The notes under the pieces are model-generated. The model saw only the letters and a list, made by a program, of their open reading frames with translations, had not been told where the DNA came from and searched no databases. The position numbers and the translations under genes were made by a program. Positions 33,477 through 42,277 of a DNA stretch of 51,239 nt are shown here, piece after piece. The stretch covers positions 1 to 51,239 of the forward strand of contig NZ_JPJG01000012.1 in assembly GCF_000765235.1 (NCBI RefSeq), written 5' to 3'. Each line of letters starts with the position of its first letter. Positions within the stretch are counted from its first letter, which is position 1. The stretch comes from Oscillibacter sp. ER4. Its GTDB lineage: Bacteria > Bacillota > Clostridia > Oscillospirales > Oscillospiraceae.

Positions 33477-35099
33477 ATGGAGCTTGCCAAAAATCAGGAG
33501 CATACCGTCACCATCGAGGGCTATGGCGAGGGCGGCATGGGCGTTGCGCGCATCGACGGGCGCGTCGTGTTCGTCCACGGCGCGCTGCGCGGCGAAAAGT
33601 GCCGCGTGCTCATCCTGAAGACGCTCAAGAGCGTCGCCTTTGCCAAAGTGCTCGAGGTGCTCGAGCCGTCGAGCGAGCGCATGGAATCGGACTGCCCGTA
33701 TTTTCCGCGCTGCGGCGGCTGCACGTACCGCCACATCCGCTATGAAGAGGAGCTGCGGCTGAAAAAGCAACGCGTGCAGGACAATTTGTCCCGCATCGGC
33801 GGCAGTGATGTGACGGTTGAGGAGATTTTAGGCGCGCAGGACACGCTGCGCTACCGCAACAAGGCGCAGTACCCTGTATCAAAGGACGGCGCGGTCGGCT
33901 TTTACCGCGCCCGCACGCACGAGGTCATCGAGTGCGAGCACTGCTTATTAGTCAGACCTGAGGCCGACGCCGCGGCGGAGGCGCTGCGCGAATATATGCA
34001 GTCCTGCCGCGTCGCGGGCTATGACGAAAAGATGGGCCGCGGCCTCATTCGTCACCTTTACGTCCGCTCAAACGCGGCGGGGGAGAGCCTGATCTGCGTG
34101 CTTGTGAACGGCGATAAGCTGCCGAAAGAAGACCGGCTCGTCACACTCCTGCGCGATGCGTGCCCGGAGTGCACCGGCATCGTGCTCGGCACGAACACGA
34201 AAAAGGGCAACGTCATCCTTGGCGACCGCTACCGCACGCTCTGGGGGAGCGACCGGATCGAGGACACACTCTGCGGCAAGACGTTCCGGCTCAGCGTGCC
34301 GTCGTTCTATCAGGTCAACCGCGCGCAGGCCGAGCGGCTCTATGCGAAGGCCATCGAATTTGCGGACCTCACGGGGCAGGAGACGGTGCTCGACCTCTAC
34401 TGCGGCGCGGGCACGATCACACTTGCGCTGTCGGACCACTCGAAGAAAGTCCTCGGTGCGGAGATCGTCCCCGAGGCCATCGACGACGCGCGCGAAAACG
34501 CTGCGCGCAACGGCGTTAAAAACACGGAGTTTTTCTGCGGCGATGCGTCCGATGTGGCAAAAAAGCTCGCGCGCGAAAACCTGCGCCCCGACGTCATCAC
34601 CGTCGACCCGCCGCGCAAGGGCTTGGCCGCCGACGTGGTGGAGAGCATCGCCGAGATGCAGCCGGGACGTGTCGTGTACGTCTCGTGCGACAGCGCGACC
34701 ATGGCGCGCGACGTAAAGCGCTTAGCAGACCTCGGCTACACCGCCCAGCGCGCCTGCGCAGTGGACATGTTCCCAAGGGCGGATCACGTCGAGACGGTAT
34801 GTCTTTTGTCCAAACTGAAATCGACGCAGCATATTGAAGTTGAGCTGGATATGGACGAGTTGGATTTGACGGCAGCAGAGAAAAAGGCAACCTATGATGA
34901 GATCAAAGCGTATGTGCTGGAGAAGTACGGTTTGAAGGTGTCCAGCCTGTATATCTCCCAAGTCAAGCGGAAGTGCGGGCTGGATGTGGGACAGAATTAT
35001 AACCTGTCAAAGAAGGAAGATGCAAAAGTGCCACAGTGCCCACCTGAAAAGGAAGCGGCTATTATGGCGGCACTGAAGCATTTTCAAATGATTTCATAA
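33477..35099 (+). CDS. rlmD: 23S rRNA (uracil-C5)-methyltransferase RlmD/RumA with element-supplied C-terminal tail
   Basis: A 540-residue TrmA-family enzyme that methylates a uracil of 23S rRNA. Residues 1-60 are a TRAM domain. The 4Fe-4S cysteines are in CPYFPRCGGC and CEHC. The SAM site is LDLYCGAGTITLA, and the catalytic Cys is in VVYVSCDSATMARD. The normal family end, HVETVCLLSKL, is reached near residue 443; about 95 further residues follow (34824-35099), from a lower-GC sequence. That tail (ATYDEIKAYVLEKYG ... CPPEKEAAIMAALKHF) is homologous to the end of the serine recombinase at 48180-50129. The element is therefore inserted at codons for VETV and rebuilds the stop. The catalytic part is complete. 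Confidence 0.93.
   Translation: MELAKNQEHTVTIEGYGEGGMGVARIDGRVVFVHGALRGEKCRVLILKTLKSVAFAKVLEVLEPSSERMESDCPYFPRCGGCTYRHIRYEEELRLKKQRVQDNLSRIGGSDVTVEEILGAQDTLRYRNKAQYPVSKDGAVGFYRARTHEVIECEHCLLVRPEADAAAEALREYMQSCRVAGYDEKMGRGLIRHLYVRSNAAGESLICVLVNGDKLPKEDRLVTLLRDACPECTGIVLGTNTKKGNVILGDRYRTLWGSDRIEDTLCGKTFRLSVPSFYQVNRAQAERLYAKAIEFADLTGQETVLDLYCGAGTITLALSDHSKKVLGAEIVPEAIDDARENAARNGVKNTEFFCGDASDVAKKLARENLRPDVITVDPPRKGLAADVVESIAEMQPGRVVYVSCDSATMARDVKRLADLGYTAQRACAVDMFPRADHVETVCLLSKLKSTQHIEVELDMDELDLTAAEKKATYDEIKAYVLEKYGLKVSSLYISQVKRKCGLDVGQNYNLSKKEDAKVPQCPPEKEAAIMAALKHFQMIS
34785..34813 (+). other. left attachment site (attL) of the mobilizable element, within rlmD
   Basis: GAGACGGT (34791-34798), encoding E-T-V of HVETV, recurs at 49827-49834 in the recombinase gene, with partly matching flanks (GTnGAGACGGT; TTGTC follows both). 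GC content and codon use change right after this point. The exact crossover dinucleotide cannot be read from sequence. Confidence 0.7.
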
Positions 35100-35141
35100 A
35101 ATTGAAGTTTGATAGGATTAGGCTATAATTGATATAGACAG

Positions 35142-35177
35142 CAAGAAAGTGCCAGTCAAAAGGCTGGCACTTTCTTG
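35142..35177. terminator. bidirectional terminator between the rlmD tail and the defence operon
   Basis: CAAGAAAGTGCCAG pairs with CTGGCACTTTCTTG; it serves both convergent transcription units. Confidence 0.88.
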
Positions 35178-35180
35178 TTG

Positions 35181-35834
35181 TTATGTAATGAGATACCGAT
35201 TTACATTTGCTTGATTATAGACATAGTCGAAAACAATGGAATCAATTGCATAGACCAGAGAAATAACGAAATTTACCGAATCCTTTGTACTTGCTCTATC
35301 AATAGGGTATTGGCATTGATTCACCAAATCAAAGTCTGCTTCATGTGCAATGGAATCACGCCGCTTTACAATCAGCTTAAGTTGTTCCTTGAGTACCTGA
35401 GTTGAAATACCCATTATACCAGAAACTTCGTCCCAAATTTTTTTATCACACACTATTTTTAATGCCTCAGCAATCTTGTCTGGCTGCTGAAAACTTTTCC
35501 ACCCTAAATTGGTTCTGATTTCTTTCTCGATGATTGGAAAAGCATCAATTGCATTGGTATTATTGAGAAATAGACTTACAGAATTTAAGCCAATTGTAAG
35601 CTTATAAAAGGATGCGGACTGTGGCTTTCCGTTTTTCAATATATCCATTGCTTTGTAAATTAACACCGCATGGATAAACTGGTCCAAAGCACTAACTGCA
35701 AACACAATTTCTGCTCTTAACAAACCAGATATATCTATTCCGGCTGTAAGCAATCTGGCATTATACTTGAAAATATCATCCAATTTTTTTAACTCTAGGA
35801 TGTGAAGATTGAAATTGTCAATTGGAGTATTCAT
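35181..35834 (-). CDS. HEPN-domain protein (putative RNase), last gene of the defence operon
   Basis: A 217-residue all-helical protein. The C-terminal part carries LIVKRRDSIAHEADFD, which fits the HEPN R-x(4-6)-H ribonuclease motif (R-D-S-I-A-H) of the MAE/RiboL-PSP type seen in defence systems; the N-terminal ALDQFIHAVLIYKAM fits the first HEPN helices. HEPN proteins typically cut RNA as the abortive effector of restriction or toxin systems. ATG 35834 is used because GAGGG lies just upstream; a TTG two codons earlier is less likely. It starts 16 nt after the ParA stop in the same operon, so ParA may control it. The RNase role is inferred. Confidence 0.75.
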   Translation of the reverse strand: MNTPIDNFNLHILELKKLDDIFKYNARLLTAGIDISGLLRAEIVFAVSALDQFIHAVLIYKAMDILKNGKPQSASFYKLTIGLNSVSLFLNNTNAIDAFPIIEKEIRTNLGWKSFQQPDKIAEALKIVCDKKIWDEVSGIMGISTQVLKEQLKLIVKRRDSIAHEADFDLVNQCQYPIDRASTKDSVNFVISLVYAIDSIVFDYVYNQANVNRYLIT

Positions 35835-35849
35835 TTTCAACCCTCACTA

Positions 35850-36872
35850 TTAATTTGTCAAATTTACAATTTCATCAACCATATCAGAAAAGACCTTATA
35901 AAACATTTGCCTTTTTTCAAGATAGTTCTCCAGCACCTGTCCGGTTCCTAAATATCTCTCATCAATGGCAAATACAGGGATAGATGGTCCATTGTCTTCT
36001 TGCATTTTGGGAGCTAGACTTTGAAAGTTGGAGATGTACGCCAAACAATATTTAACTCTTTCTTGAATTGCTCTTTTTTCTCCATCCAACACTAAGTCTT
36101 GTGGTTCAAAAGCGGGAATGACTGTATTTTGCACCTTTTCGACAACACTATCTATTTTTCCTTGAAATGCCTGCGTGGGGCTCCCTTTTCTAATAGTAAA
36201 ATTTTGCATCACAATGCCTAAAAACTTAGGATCTTTTTCGGGAAAAGGATAAATGCTGTCTCTAAAAAACGCTCTAGCAGTTAAGGACCATTTTTTCCAT
36301 TTTGGAACCGTTGAGGCTAATGTCGATAAAGCCATCTGCGAGAAGAAATCCGGTGCAGTAGGAACGATGAAGTAATCGCTAATAGTCAATAAGTTTTTAT
36401 TTGTTTCCGAAAGACTTGGGTTCATATCAATTAAAACATAGTCAATTTGGTGTTTTTCGACCATTTTTTGAATAAATGCGTATATTGCACCAGGTAAATT
36501 CATCAAAATGGCCATAGATGTAGAAAAATTGTGTGCCATTCCAAGAGAAATATCAAATTCCGTAATATCAATATGCCCTGGAACAAGCCACAAGTTTTCT
36601 TTAACTTGAACTCCTTCAATTGCTTGGATAGGAATCGGCTGCCCCAAAAATGCCGGATCAAGTGCAGACTTGATATTGTTATTGGGGTTTTCTTCGTAAA
36701 ATCTTTCAAAGGAATCTTCGCCAATAGCTAGACCTGTGAGATTACACTGAGAATCGGTATCTACCATTAGGACTTTGTATCCTTTGTCCGAAAGCATCCA
36801 TGCTACGTGATAAGCTGTAGTTGTTTTGCTAACTCCACCTTTGTGGTTGAAAAAAGAAATTATTTTTGCCAT
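35850..36872 (-). CDS. ParA/MinD-family ATPase with deviant Walker A (KGGVSKTTT)
   Basis: A 340-residue P-loop ATPase. FFNHKGGVSKTTTAYHVAW has the signature Lys but Ser in place of the usual Gly of KGGxGKT. Walker A' is VLMVDTDSQCNLT and Walker B is VLIDMNPSLSE. The C-terminal 110 residues are a family-specific extension (PVFAIDERYLGTGQVLENYLEKRQ). There is no ParB partner and no partition site nearby, and the gene is co-oriented between res and a HEPN gene. A defence-coupled switch is therefore more likely than segregation, although element maintenance is possible. GGAGG precedes the ATG. Confidence 0.85.
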   Translation of the reverse strand: MAKIISFFNHKGGVSKTTTAYHVAWMLSDKGYKVLMVDTDSQCNLTGLAIGEDSFERFYEENPNNNIKSALDPAFLGQPIPIQAIEGVQVKENLWLVPGHIDITEFDISLGMAHNFSTSMAILMNLPGAIYAFIQKMVEKHQIDYVLIDMNPSLSETNKNLLTISDYFIVPTAPDFFSQMALSTLASTVPKWKKWSLTARAFFRDSIYPFPEKDPKFLGIVMQNFTIRKGSPTQAFQGKIDSVVEKVQNTVIPAFEPQDLVLDGEKRAIQERVKYCLAYISNFQSLAPKMQEDNGPSIPVFAIDERYLGTGQVLENYLEKRQMFYKVFSDMVDEIVNLTN

Positions 36873-36901
36873 TGTCTATCCTCCTAATGCTAAAGTGAAT
36901 A

Positions 36902-39526
36902 TTATAACCCCTTCACAATCTCCATAAACCGCTCCAGGGAATACGCTCCCGGATAGTCCGGCTGCTTGGTCTCAAACACCATGTAATACTTGTACTGTTT
37001 TCCGGCCAGCTTCGCCCACTGGTCGCCGATTTTGGCTTTTTCCTTAGATTCATCGTTGTCCAGGTGGTCGCCCTTGGTCTCTACCATCAAAATCTTCCCA
37101 CTGTGGAGCATCACGATGATGTCGGGATAGGCGTGAACGGGCCCGTTAATCTGGAAGCCCAGTCTGGAAATATTCCGGTGCCACCACTTGACGTTGCCCA
37201 GCTCCGACAGTGCCCACACCACCTTGAACTCGTACTCGTTCATATCTTCTTCGGCGGTATAGAGCGATTTCGGCACCATCGAGGTAAATGCCGTTGGGGA
37301 GATCACCGCAGGCAGCGCATAGTTGGGCAGGCAGGAAATCTTGTCCTGCTCCAGCCAGGTATCAAAGACGCTGGAGCGATGCTGGGCAATCAATTCCTTT
37401 ACCTTTCCCTGAATTTTCACGACATAGGGATACGGCGACTGCTCCAGCTCGGAGAGCTGGTCTTCGCTCATGGTGCCGATCACCCGGTCGATGTACTCAT
37501 CCAGTTCCCGGTCGTTGACGCAGTTCATCTTGGACAGCTTTTGCTTGATAATGCCCTTACACAGAGAAAGCCGCTTTTCCGAGGGCTGGGTGTTGAACCA
37601 CTCCCGGAAAAAGGCGCTGTCGCCACCAGACAACCGCCATGCCTTTGCGGTGCTGTCTTTGCTATCGTCTACATCCACCCGCGCCATCTCAGCGTTGACG
37701 GTAGTGAAATCCACATGAGCGTCTTTGTCCCGCAGAGAGAAACCACCCTCTAAATGTTCCAGTTCCAGGGTTTCATGAGCTTCCGAAAACAGACTGGGGC
37801 CAGTCTCCAGCATAAATTGGGGGAAGCGCAAGGCAGCGGCTTCGTCTGCAAATTCCTCATTCATTCGGAACTGATTCATTTTGTCGCGCACCTCCGATGG
37901 AGCCTGGCTCAAAGCAGTGTTATCGGCCTGGTTGATCTCGTCCTCATAGGTTTTATTCTGTTGCAGGGCCTGTGACAGCATGGGATCGGACTGCATAGTT
38001 CCATCCTGCACGGATTGCTCTGACTCATGTGTTGCCGCTTCAAAACGCGCCTTCAAATCCGAGCCGTCTACCTCCGGCAGATCTGGTTCGTCAGCGGGAG
38101 GGGTTACAATGGGAAGCTGCTCTGTCTCTGCTGTGGGAGGTACCATAATGGGAGCATCCACATCCTGTGCCCGGTAGTCGCGGCTGCTGAAACCGGCGCT
38201 GTTCAGTCCGGCTACAACCTTTTCCAGCGTCTGGTGGAAGTCTGCGGAAGATGTGATGACATAGGAGAGATTCAGCACTTCACTGCTGTTTTTCTGTGTG
38301 TAGGGCAAGCGAAGCACACGCCCCAAAATCTGCTCCACATCCACGGTAGAAGTGCGGTTTGCCACCGTGGCCAACACATAGGCGAAGGGACAGTCCCAGC
38401 CCTCTTTCAGGGCATTCACGGTGATGATGTACCGGATGGGGCAGTCTGGGGACAGCAAGTCCACATTTTTCAGCTCGTCTTTATCGCCGGTTTTTATGGC
38501 GATTTCCTTTTCTGGAATGCCGCCATCCACCAGCGTTTTCTTGATTTTTTCATATGTGGTGCTGTCCGCATTGTTGCGGGGCTGTGCCTGGAACAGAACG
38601 ATGGGACGAATATAGCGCCCGCTGGTTTCCTGCTCCCGCTTAGTCTGCGCCTCCAGCTTGGCACGAATAGCGATAGCATCTCCATATACATCGGCCTGAG
38701 ATTTACGGTTGTAGACGATGACCGGCAGCTTGACCATGTTGGCCTTTTTCAGTCGAGCAGCGTCCACAAAAGAGATGATATTGCTTTTCTTCTTGGGGGT
38801 GGCGGTCAGGTCAAACACGAAGCTGGGGTTGAAGTTTTGCAGCATTTCCACGCTCAAATCCGAAGTGGCATGGTGGCTTTCGTCCACGATAACCACCGGA
38901 TTCAAATAGCGGATTACCTGGATCAACGCCGTCTCATCGGTATCGGCCAACAGAACAGACGGATCATCCATCCACTTGGCAAACTCAGCCAGATAACCAT
39001 TCTCCTGATAGGCTTTGCGGCCTTCTTTTTTGCTGGTTCGGAAGGAATCATAGCTGAGGACAAACAAAGAAAGCTGTTCTGTCACCGCAGAGGGGGTGAA
39101 ATTCTGCCCCATGAGGGCCTGTTCTTTGGAGTACACCTGCACCCGCCCGCCAAAATCCACATCCAGCCGCTGGCGGTAGGGATGGTCTGGATTTTCCAGC
39201 GCCTTACGTGTCTGGGTCAGAATGGCCTCAGAGGGCACCAGCCATACAACGGCCTTGGCCCGGCGCTGAGGCATGGCGTCAAAAATCGTCCGCAGAGAAC
39301 TGGCGGCAATATAGGTCTTGCCGCCGCCGGTGGGTACCTTGGCACACACATGAGGCACGCCGGGCAACACATTCACATAATTCGACATACCGCCGAAGCC
39401 CACCAGAACATTCTTTTCGTTCCAGAGGGTCTGATACGCCTTTGCCGGGCTTTGCAGTTCCACCACCAGCTCCAGGTAGCGTGCAAGATCAGCAATGACT
39501 TCTTTTTGATAGGATTTCAGTTCCAT
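36902..39526 (-). CDS. res: type III restriction endonuclease subunit Res-like helicase-nuclease
   Basis: An 874-residue SF2 translocase-nuclease. Helicase motifs: I AKVPTGGGKTYIAA, II PVVIVDESHHATS, III FDLTATPKKKS, V around ALKEGWDCPFAYVLA and VI VEQILGRVLRLP. The C-terminal PD-(D/E)xK nuclease is visible as YPDIIVMLHSGKILMVETKG (D...ExK). Together with the Mod protein two genes upstream this forms a type III-like system, in which Res cuts after ATP-driven communication between two sites. It begins 2 nt from the end of the HEPN-like gene. The region between 480 and 620 is acidic and poorly conserved. Confidence 0.92.
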   Translation of the reverse strand: MELKSYQKEVIADLARYLELVVELQSPAKAYQTLWNEKNVLVGFGGMSNYVNVLPGVPHVCAKVPTGGGKTYIAASSLRTIFDAMPQRRAKAVVWLVPSEAILTQTRKALENPDHPYRQRLDVDFGGRVQVYSKEQALMGQNFTPSAVTEQLSLFVLSYDSFRTSKKEGRKAYQENGYLAEFAKWMDDPSVLLADTDETALIQVIRYLNPVVIVDESHHATSDLSVEMLQNFNPSFVFDLTATPKKKSNIISFVDAARLKKANMVKLPVIVYNRKSQADVYGDAIAIRAKLEAQTKREQETSGRYIRPIVLFQAQPRNNADSTTYEKIKKTLVDGGIPEKEIAIKTGDKDELKNVDLLSPDCPIRYIITVNALKEGWDCPFAYVLATVANRTSTVDVEQILGRVLRLPYTQKNSSEVLNLSYVITSSADFHQTLEKVVAGLNSAGFSSRDYRAQDVDAPIMVPPTAETEQLPIVTPPADEPDLPEVDGSDLKARFEAATHESEQSVQDGTMQSDPMLSQALQQNKTYEDEINQADNTALSQAPSEVRDKMNQFRMNEEFADEAAALRFPQFMLETGPSLFSEAHETLELEHLEGGFSLRDKDAHVDFTTVNAEMARVDVDDSKDSTAKAWRLSGGDSAFFREWFNTQPSEKRLSLCKGIIKQKLSKMNCVNDRELDEYIDRVIGTMSEDQLSELEQSPYPYVVKIQGKVKELIAQHRSSVFDTWLEQDKISCLPNYALPAVISPTAFTSMVPKSLYTAEEDMNEYEFKVVWALSELGNVKWWHRNISRLGFQINGPVHAYPDIIVMLHSGKILMVETKGDHLDNDESKEKAKIGDQWAKLAGKQYKYYMVFETKQPDYPGAYSLERFMEIVKGL

Positions 39527-39527
39527 A

Positions 39528-40181
39528 TTATGTATCCCCTATGAACTCAATAGAGTCACTACAAGTAAGTTCAAATAATTGATTTTCCTCAATATTGCAA
39601 TCTGGTCCAATTTCTGGAGTAATGATGTCCATGTATAGTGCTTCCAGTGAAAAGAGCGCAGCCAAAGATAAAACCATATTTTTTAGATTTGCCTTTACAA
39701 AATTGATTTCACCATCCGAATTTCTCGAAGTCCTTTGGTGCTTCATTTTGTTATAATCGCTCCACCAACTAGGCGTATTACAGTTTGGAAGTAATTTATA
39801 TCTCACATTTCCGTTTTTATCTAGATACTGGGTGTATCCAAATTTGTCCCATGGTTTAACCACGTAACCGTTAGTAAAGAAAACACGAGCTTTTGTAATT
39901 TGGGGCATATTGTTTATGATAACATACCCCCAATGGGTAATATTAGGTCTTTGAATTGTAGAAAAGTTTGGGTCAAAATGTTCTGCAATTTCTTTTGCTA
40001 CAACATCAATCTCGCTGCACACAGCCTGAATAAGTTTCAAATACTCAACAGAGTAGGTCCGATCATTGTGTCTGTCAAAAGCTACATATTTCTGAGTTTG
40101 CTTAAAAGCTTCCTCCAGTTCGAGATAATAGTTCCAGTAACTCGCTACAAATTTTGATATTTCGGAAAGTTCTTTTGCCAT
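39528..40181 (-). CDS. HEPN-like protein between mod and res
   Basis: A 217-residue protein with helical ends and the motif SWWSDYNKMKHQRTSRN at about residues 140-156. The W-W-x(2)-Y-N-x(2)-K-H-x-R pattern recurs in HEPN-like helical proteins near defence genes; an R-x4-H ribonuclease motif is not plain here, so it may bind RNA or partner proteins rather than cut. It is placed exactly between the methyltransferase (15 nt) and res (1 nt), an unusual insertion in a type III mod-res pair. Very AT-rich relative to mod and res, which suggests it joined the operon separately. Family assignment is tentative. Confidence 0.7.
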   Translation of the reverse strand: MAKELSEISKFVASYWNYYLELEEAFKQTQKYVAFDRHNDRTYSVEYLKLIQAVCSEIDVVAKEIAEHFDPNFSTIQRPNITHWGYVIINNMPQITKARVFFTNGYVVKPWDKFGYTQYLDKNGNVRYKLLPNCNTPSWWSDYNKMKHQRTSRNSDGEINFVKANLKNMVLSLAALFSLEALYMDIITPEIGPDCNIEENQLFELTCSDSIEFIGDT

Positions 40182-40195
40182 TTCCTCATGCTCCT

Positions 40196-41776
40196 TTATA
40201 GCCTAGCTATGTCCCGAGGAATTTTCTTAAATGTGATGTTATGCTTGCGCAGCGTCTCCTGGGGGATGGCGCATAGATCGGCATATATCGTATAGCCCTC
40301 GGCTTTGGTCTGGATAGTAGCTAAAAAGGCATGGTCCAGCGTAGTGACACTTTCCCGTTCATAGTAGAAGTAATAGGCGGTGTTGCGGCACAGGCCCATG
40401 AAGTAGGGCTCGTCCGTGGGCTGTTCGGTGGGCAAGGACTCTTTGGTCTCCATATAGTAGACATATTCCCGGATTTTCTGCGGACCCACTTCTTCATTGA
40501 GGTTGCCGTCCGGCAGCAGAAGCACAGGCCCCAGCTCATAGTAGCTGAAATTGCCGCCGGTGCCTTCCACGGCCTTCTTGTCCTCGCCGTAGCCGTCAAT
40601 CACCCGTTTGACACGCTCGGCGGTGATGCTGTCGGCGTAATTCTCCATTTCCACCAAGATGAATTTGCGGTTACCGCCGTCGGCTTTGTTCATATTGAGC
40701 ACGGCGTGGGCAGTAGTGCCGGAACCGGCGAAAGAGTCGAGAATGATGGAATCAGGATCGGACGCGATTTGGATGATGCGCTCAATCAAGCAAGTTGGTT
40801 TTGGCGTGTCAAAAGGGGCTGTGCCATCGAATATTACTTTTAATTCCGCGGTTGCTTGCCGAGTAGTCCCCGCTATACCACCCGCCCAGATGTTTTCAGG
40901 GACTTTACCATTTAAATCAGATAGATATAATTTATGAATAATTGCCGTTTCATCTGCATTGAAAATGATTTCCCCACTATCTATTTTGACCTGCATGGTT
41001 TCTTTACTCCATCGCCAGCCTTTTTCAGGAGGAGAAATAATATTCCCATGCGGTGTTTGAATCTCATACTTTAAATTCGGTCGATATAGTCCGTTGACAC
41101 AATAGCCTGCTCTCCATGGCCCACGAGGATCATTGTCAGGATTTTTATACAATTTATTATCAGCATCCGACCTTGGCAAATTTCCGAGAACGAACTGTGG
41201 AGATTTAGAATAAACGAGGGTATGATTAAACTGTGAAACAAATTTTCCGCCATAACCATTTGCCTGAACACTATGTTGCCAAATTACGTCTGATATAAAA
41301 TTTCCCGCGCCAAAGATTTCATCGCAAATCAAGCGAAGATTTGACTGTTCTGTATCATCTATACTAATAAAAATTGCACCATCGTCTCTTAATAATCGCT
41401 GCAACAGCTTCAAGCGGGGGTACATCATGCACAGCCACTTATCGTGCCGGGAAAGGTCCTCTCCTTCTCTGCCCACCACTTCACCCAGCCACTTTTTGAT
41501 CTTGGGGTCATTGACGTTATCGTTATACACCCAGCCTTCGTTGCCGGTGTTGTACGGTGGATCAATGTAGATGCACTTCACCTTGCCCTCATACTGTGGC
41601 AGCAGAGCTTTCAACGCCTCCAGATTGTCGCCGTGGATAATCATGTTTTCGCTGCCGTTGTCCTCGGCGTGCTGTCCGGCTTCGTCATAGCTGTACTGGC
41701 GCTCCAGCACCCGATAAGGCACCTCTTGGTGGTGGTTTACCACTTTATCTTTTCCAATCCATTCAAGTGTTGGCAT
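40196..41776 (-). CDS. mod: type III restriction-modification methyltransferase Mod (N6-adenine)
   Basis: A 526-residue beta-class DNA methyltransferase. The catalytic motif IV YIDPPYNTG (about residues 70-80) precedes the SAM motif I ILDSFAGSGTTAHAV (about 350-364), as is usual for Mod. The variable centre (about 130-330) should be the target recognition domain; its lower GC compared with the ends suggests TRD exchange. ATG 41776 (MPTLEWIGKDKV) is chosen for GGAGG 9 nt upstream. It overlaps the end of the membrane-protein gene by 14 nt. It protects host DNA and gives specificity to Res. Confidence 0.93.
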   Translation of the reverse strand: MPTLEWIGKDKVVNHHQEVPYRVLERQYSYDEAGQHAEDNGSENMIIHGDNLEALKALLPQYEGKVKCIYIDPPYNTGNEGWVYNDNVNDPKIKKWLGEVVGREGEDLSRHDKWLCMMYPRLKLLQRLLRDDGAIFISIDDTEQSNLRLICDEIFGAGNFISDVIWQHSVQANGYGGKFVSQFNHTLVYSKSPQFVLGNLPRSDADNKLYKNPDNDPRGPWRAGYCVNGLYRPNLKYEIQTPHGNIISPPEKGWRWSKETMQVKIDSGEIIFNADETAIIHKLYLSDLNGKVPENIWAGGIAGTTRQATAELKVIFDGTAPFDTPKPTCLIERIIQIASDPDSIILDSFAGSGTTAHAVLNMNKADGGNRKFILVEMENYADSITAERVKRVIDGYGEDKKAVEGTGGNFSYYELGPVLLLPDGNLNEEVGPQKIREYVYYMETKESLPTEQPTDEPYFMGLCRNTAYYFYYERESVTTLDHAFLATIQTKAEGYTIYADLCAIPQETLRKHNITFKKIPRDIARL

Positions 41777-42275
41777 GGGGTGTATCCTCCTTGACCCAAA
41801 CAATTTGCTTTCTTTTTACTATCCCCCATGAATATACAAAAACCACCTTATCACATGAGGTCAAATCTCCACGCACAAATACATGGATGTTTTTTGTAGT
41901 GCTTGATTTTGAAGCAACATCAATATATCGAAGTTCATCATATTTGTAGGCTCCTGCGCTTTTCCTAACGGTGTCTTTATCGGCACAGGAGCATACGGCA
42001 ATTCTGTTTGAACCGCTGTATAATTCGCAAGCAATTTTCTCAATAATCAACGATTTATTTTTCTTGTTGAGAATCGAAGCCCTAAAATTTATCCACGAAC
42101 CATCATATCCGCCTTCACCGTCTGGTTTGCCCGTACCGAACCGCACATCAATATCGGAAATAACAAGCAGTTTGCGTCCAAAGCCACTGCACAGGTACGG
42201 AAAAACAAGACCAACAATGGTCCCTAACAGTGTTCCCCCTACGCCAATCAGCGCACACAATACATTTTCCGTCAT
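41763..42275 (-). CDS. single-pass membrane protein at the head of the defence operon
   Basis: A 170-residue protein: one N-terminal membrane helix (LCALIGVGGTLLGTIVGLVF), then a beta-rich soluble domain (LLVISDIDVRFGTG, WINFRASILNKKNKSLIIEK, CDKVVFVYSWGIVKRKQIVW) resembling an immunoglobulin-like or C2-like fold. No named family recognised. ATG 42275 begins 2 nt after the XRE stop and the gene overlaps mod by 14 nt, so all three are co-translated. A membrane-tethered accessory protein fused tightly to a restriction operon could sense phage entry or anchor the complex; that is inference. Confidence 0.75.
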   Translation of the reverse strand: MTENVLCALIGVGGTLLGTIVGLVFPYLCSGFGRKLLVISDIDVRFGTGKPDGEGGYDGSWINFRASILNKKNKSLIIEKIACELYSGSNRIAVCSCADKDTVRKSAGAYKYDELRYIDVASKSSTTKNIHVFVRGDLTSCDKVVFVYSWGIVKRKQIVWVKEDTPHANT

Positions 42276-42277
42276 AC

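Noticed and set aside
34820-35099. RlmD extension as a sequencing or assembly frameshift artefact
   Set aside because: The extension is a coherent domain with a homologue at the other end of the element and a shared core motif at the junction; biological fusion explains it better.
35850-36872. Plasmid partition system
   Set aside because: No ParB gene and no repeated centromere site nearby; the gene is embedded in a restriction operon, so partition is not assumed.
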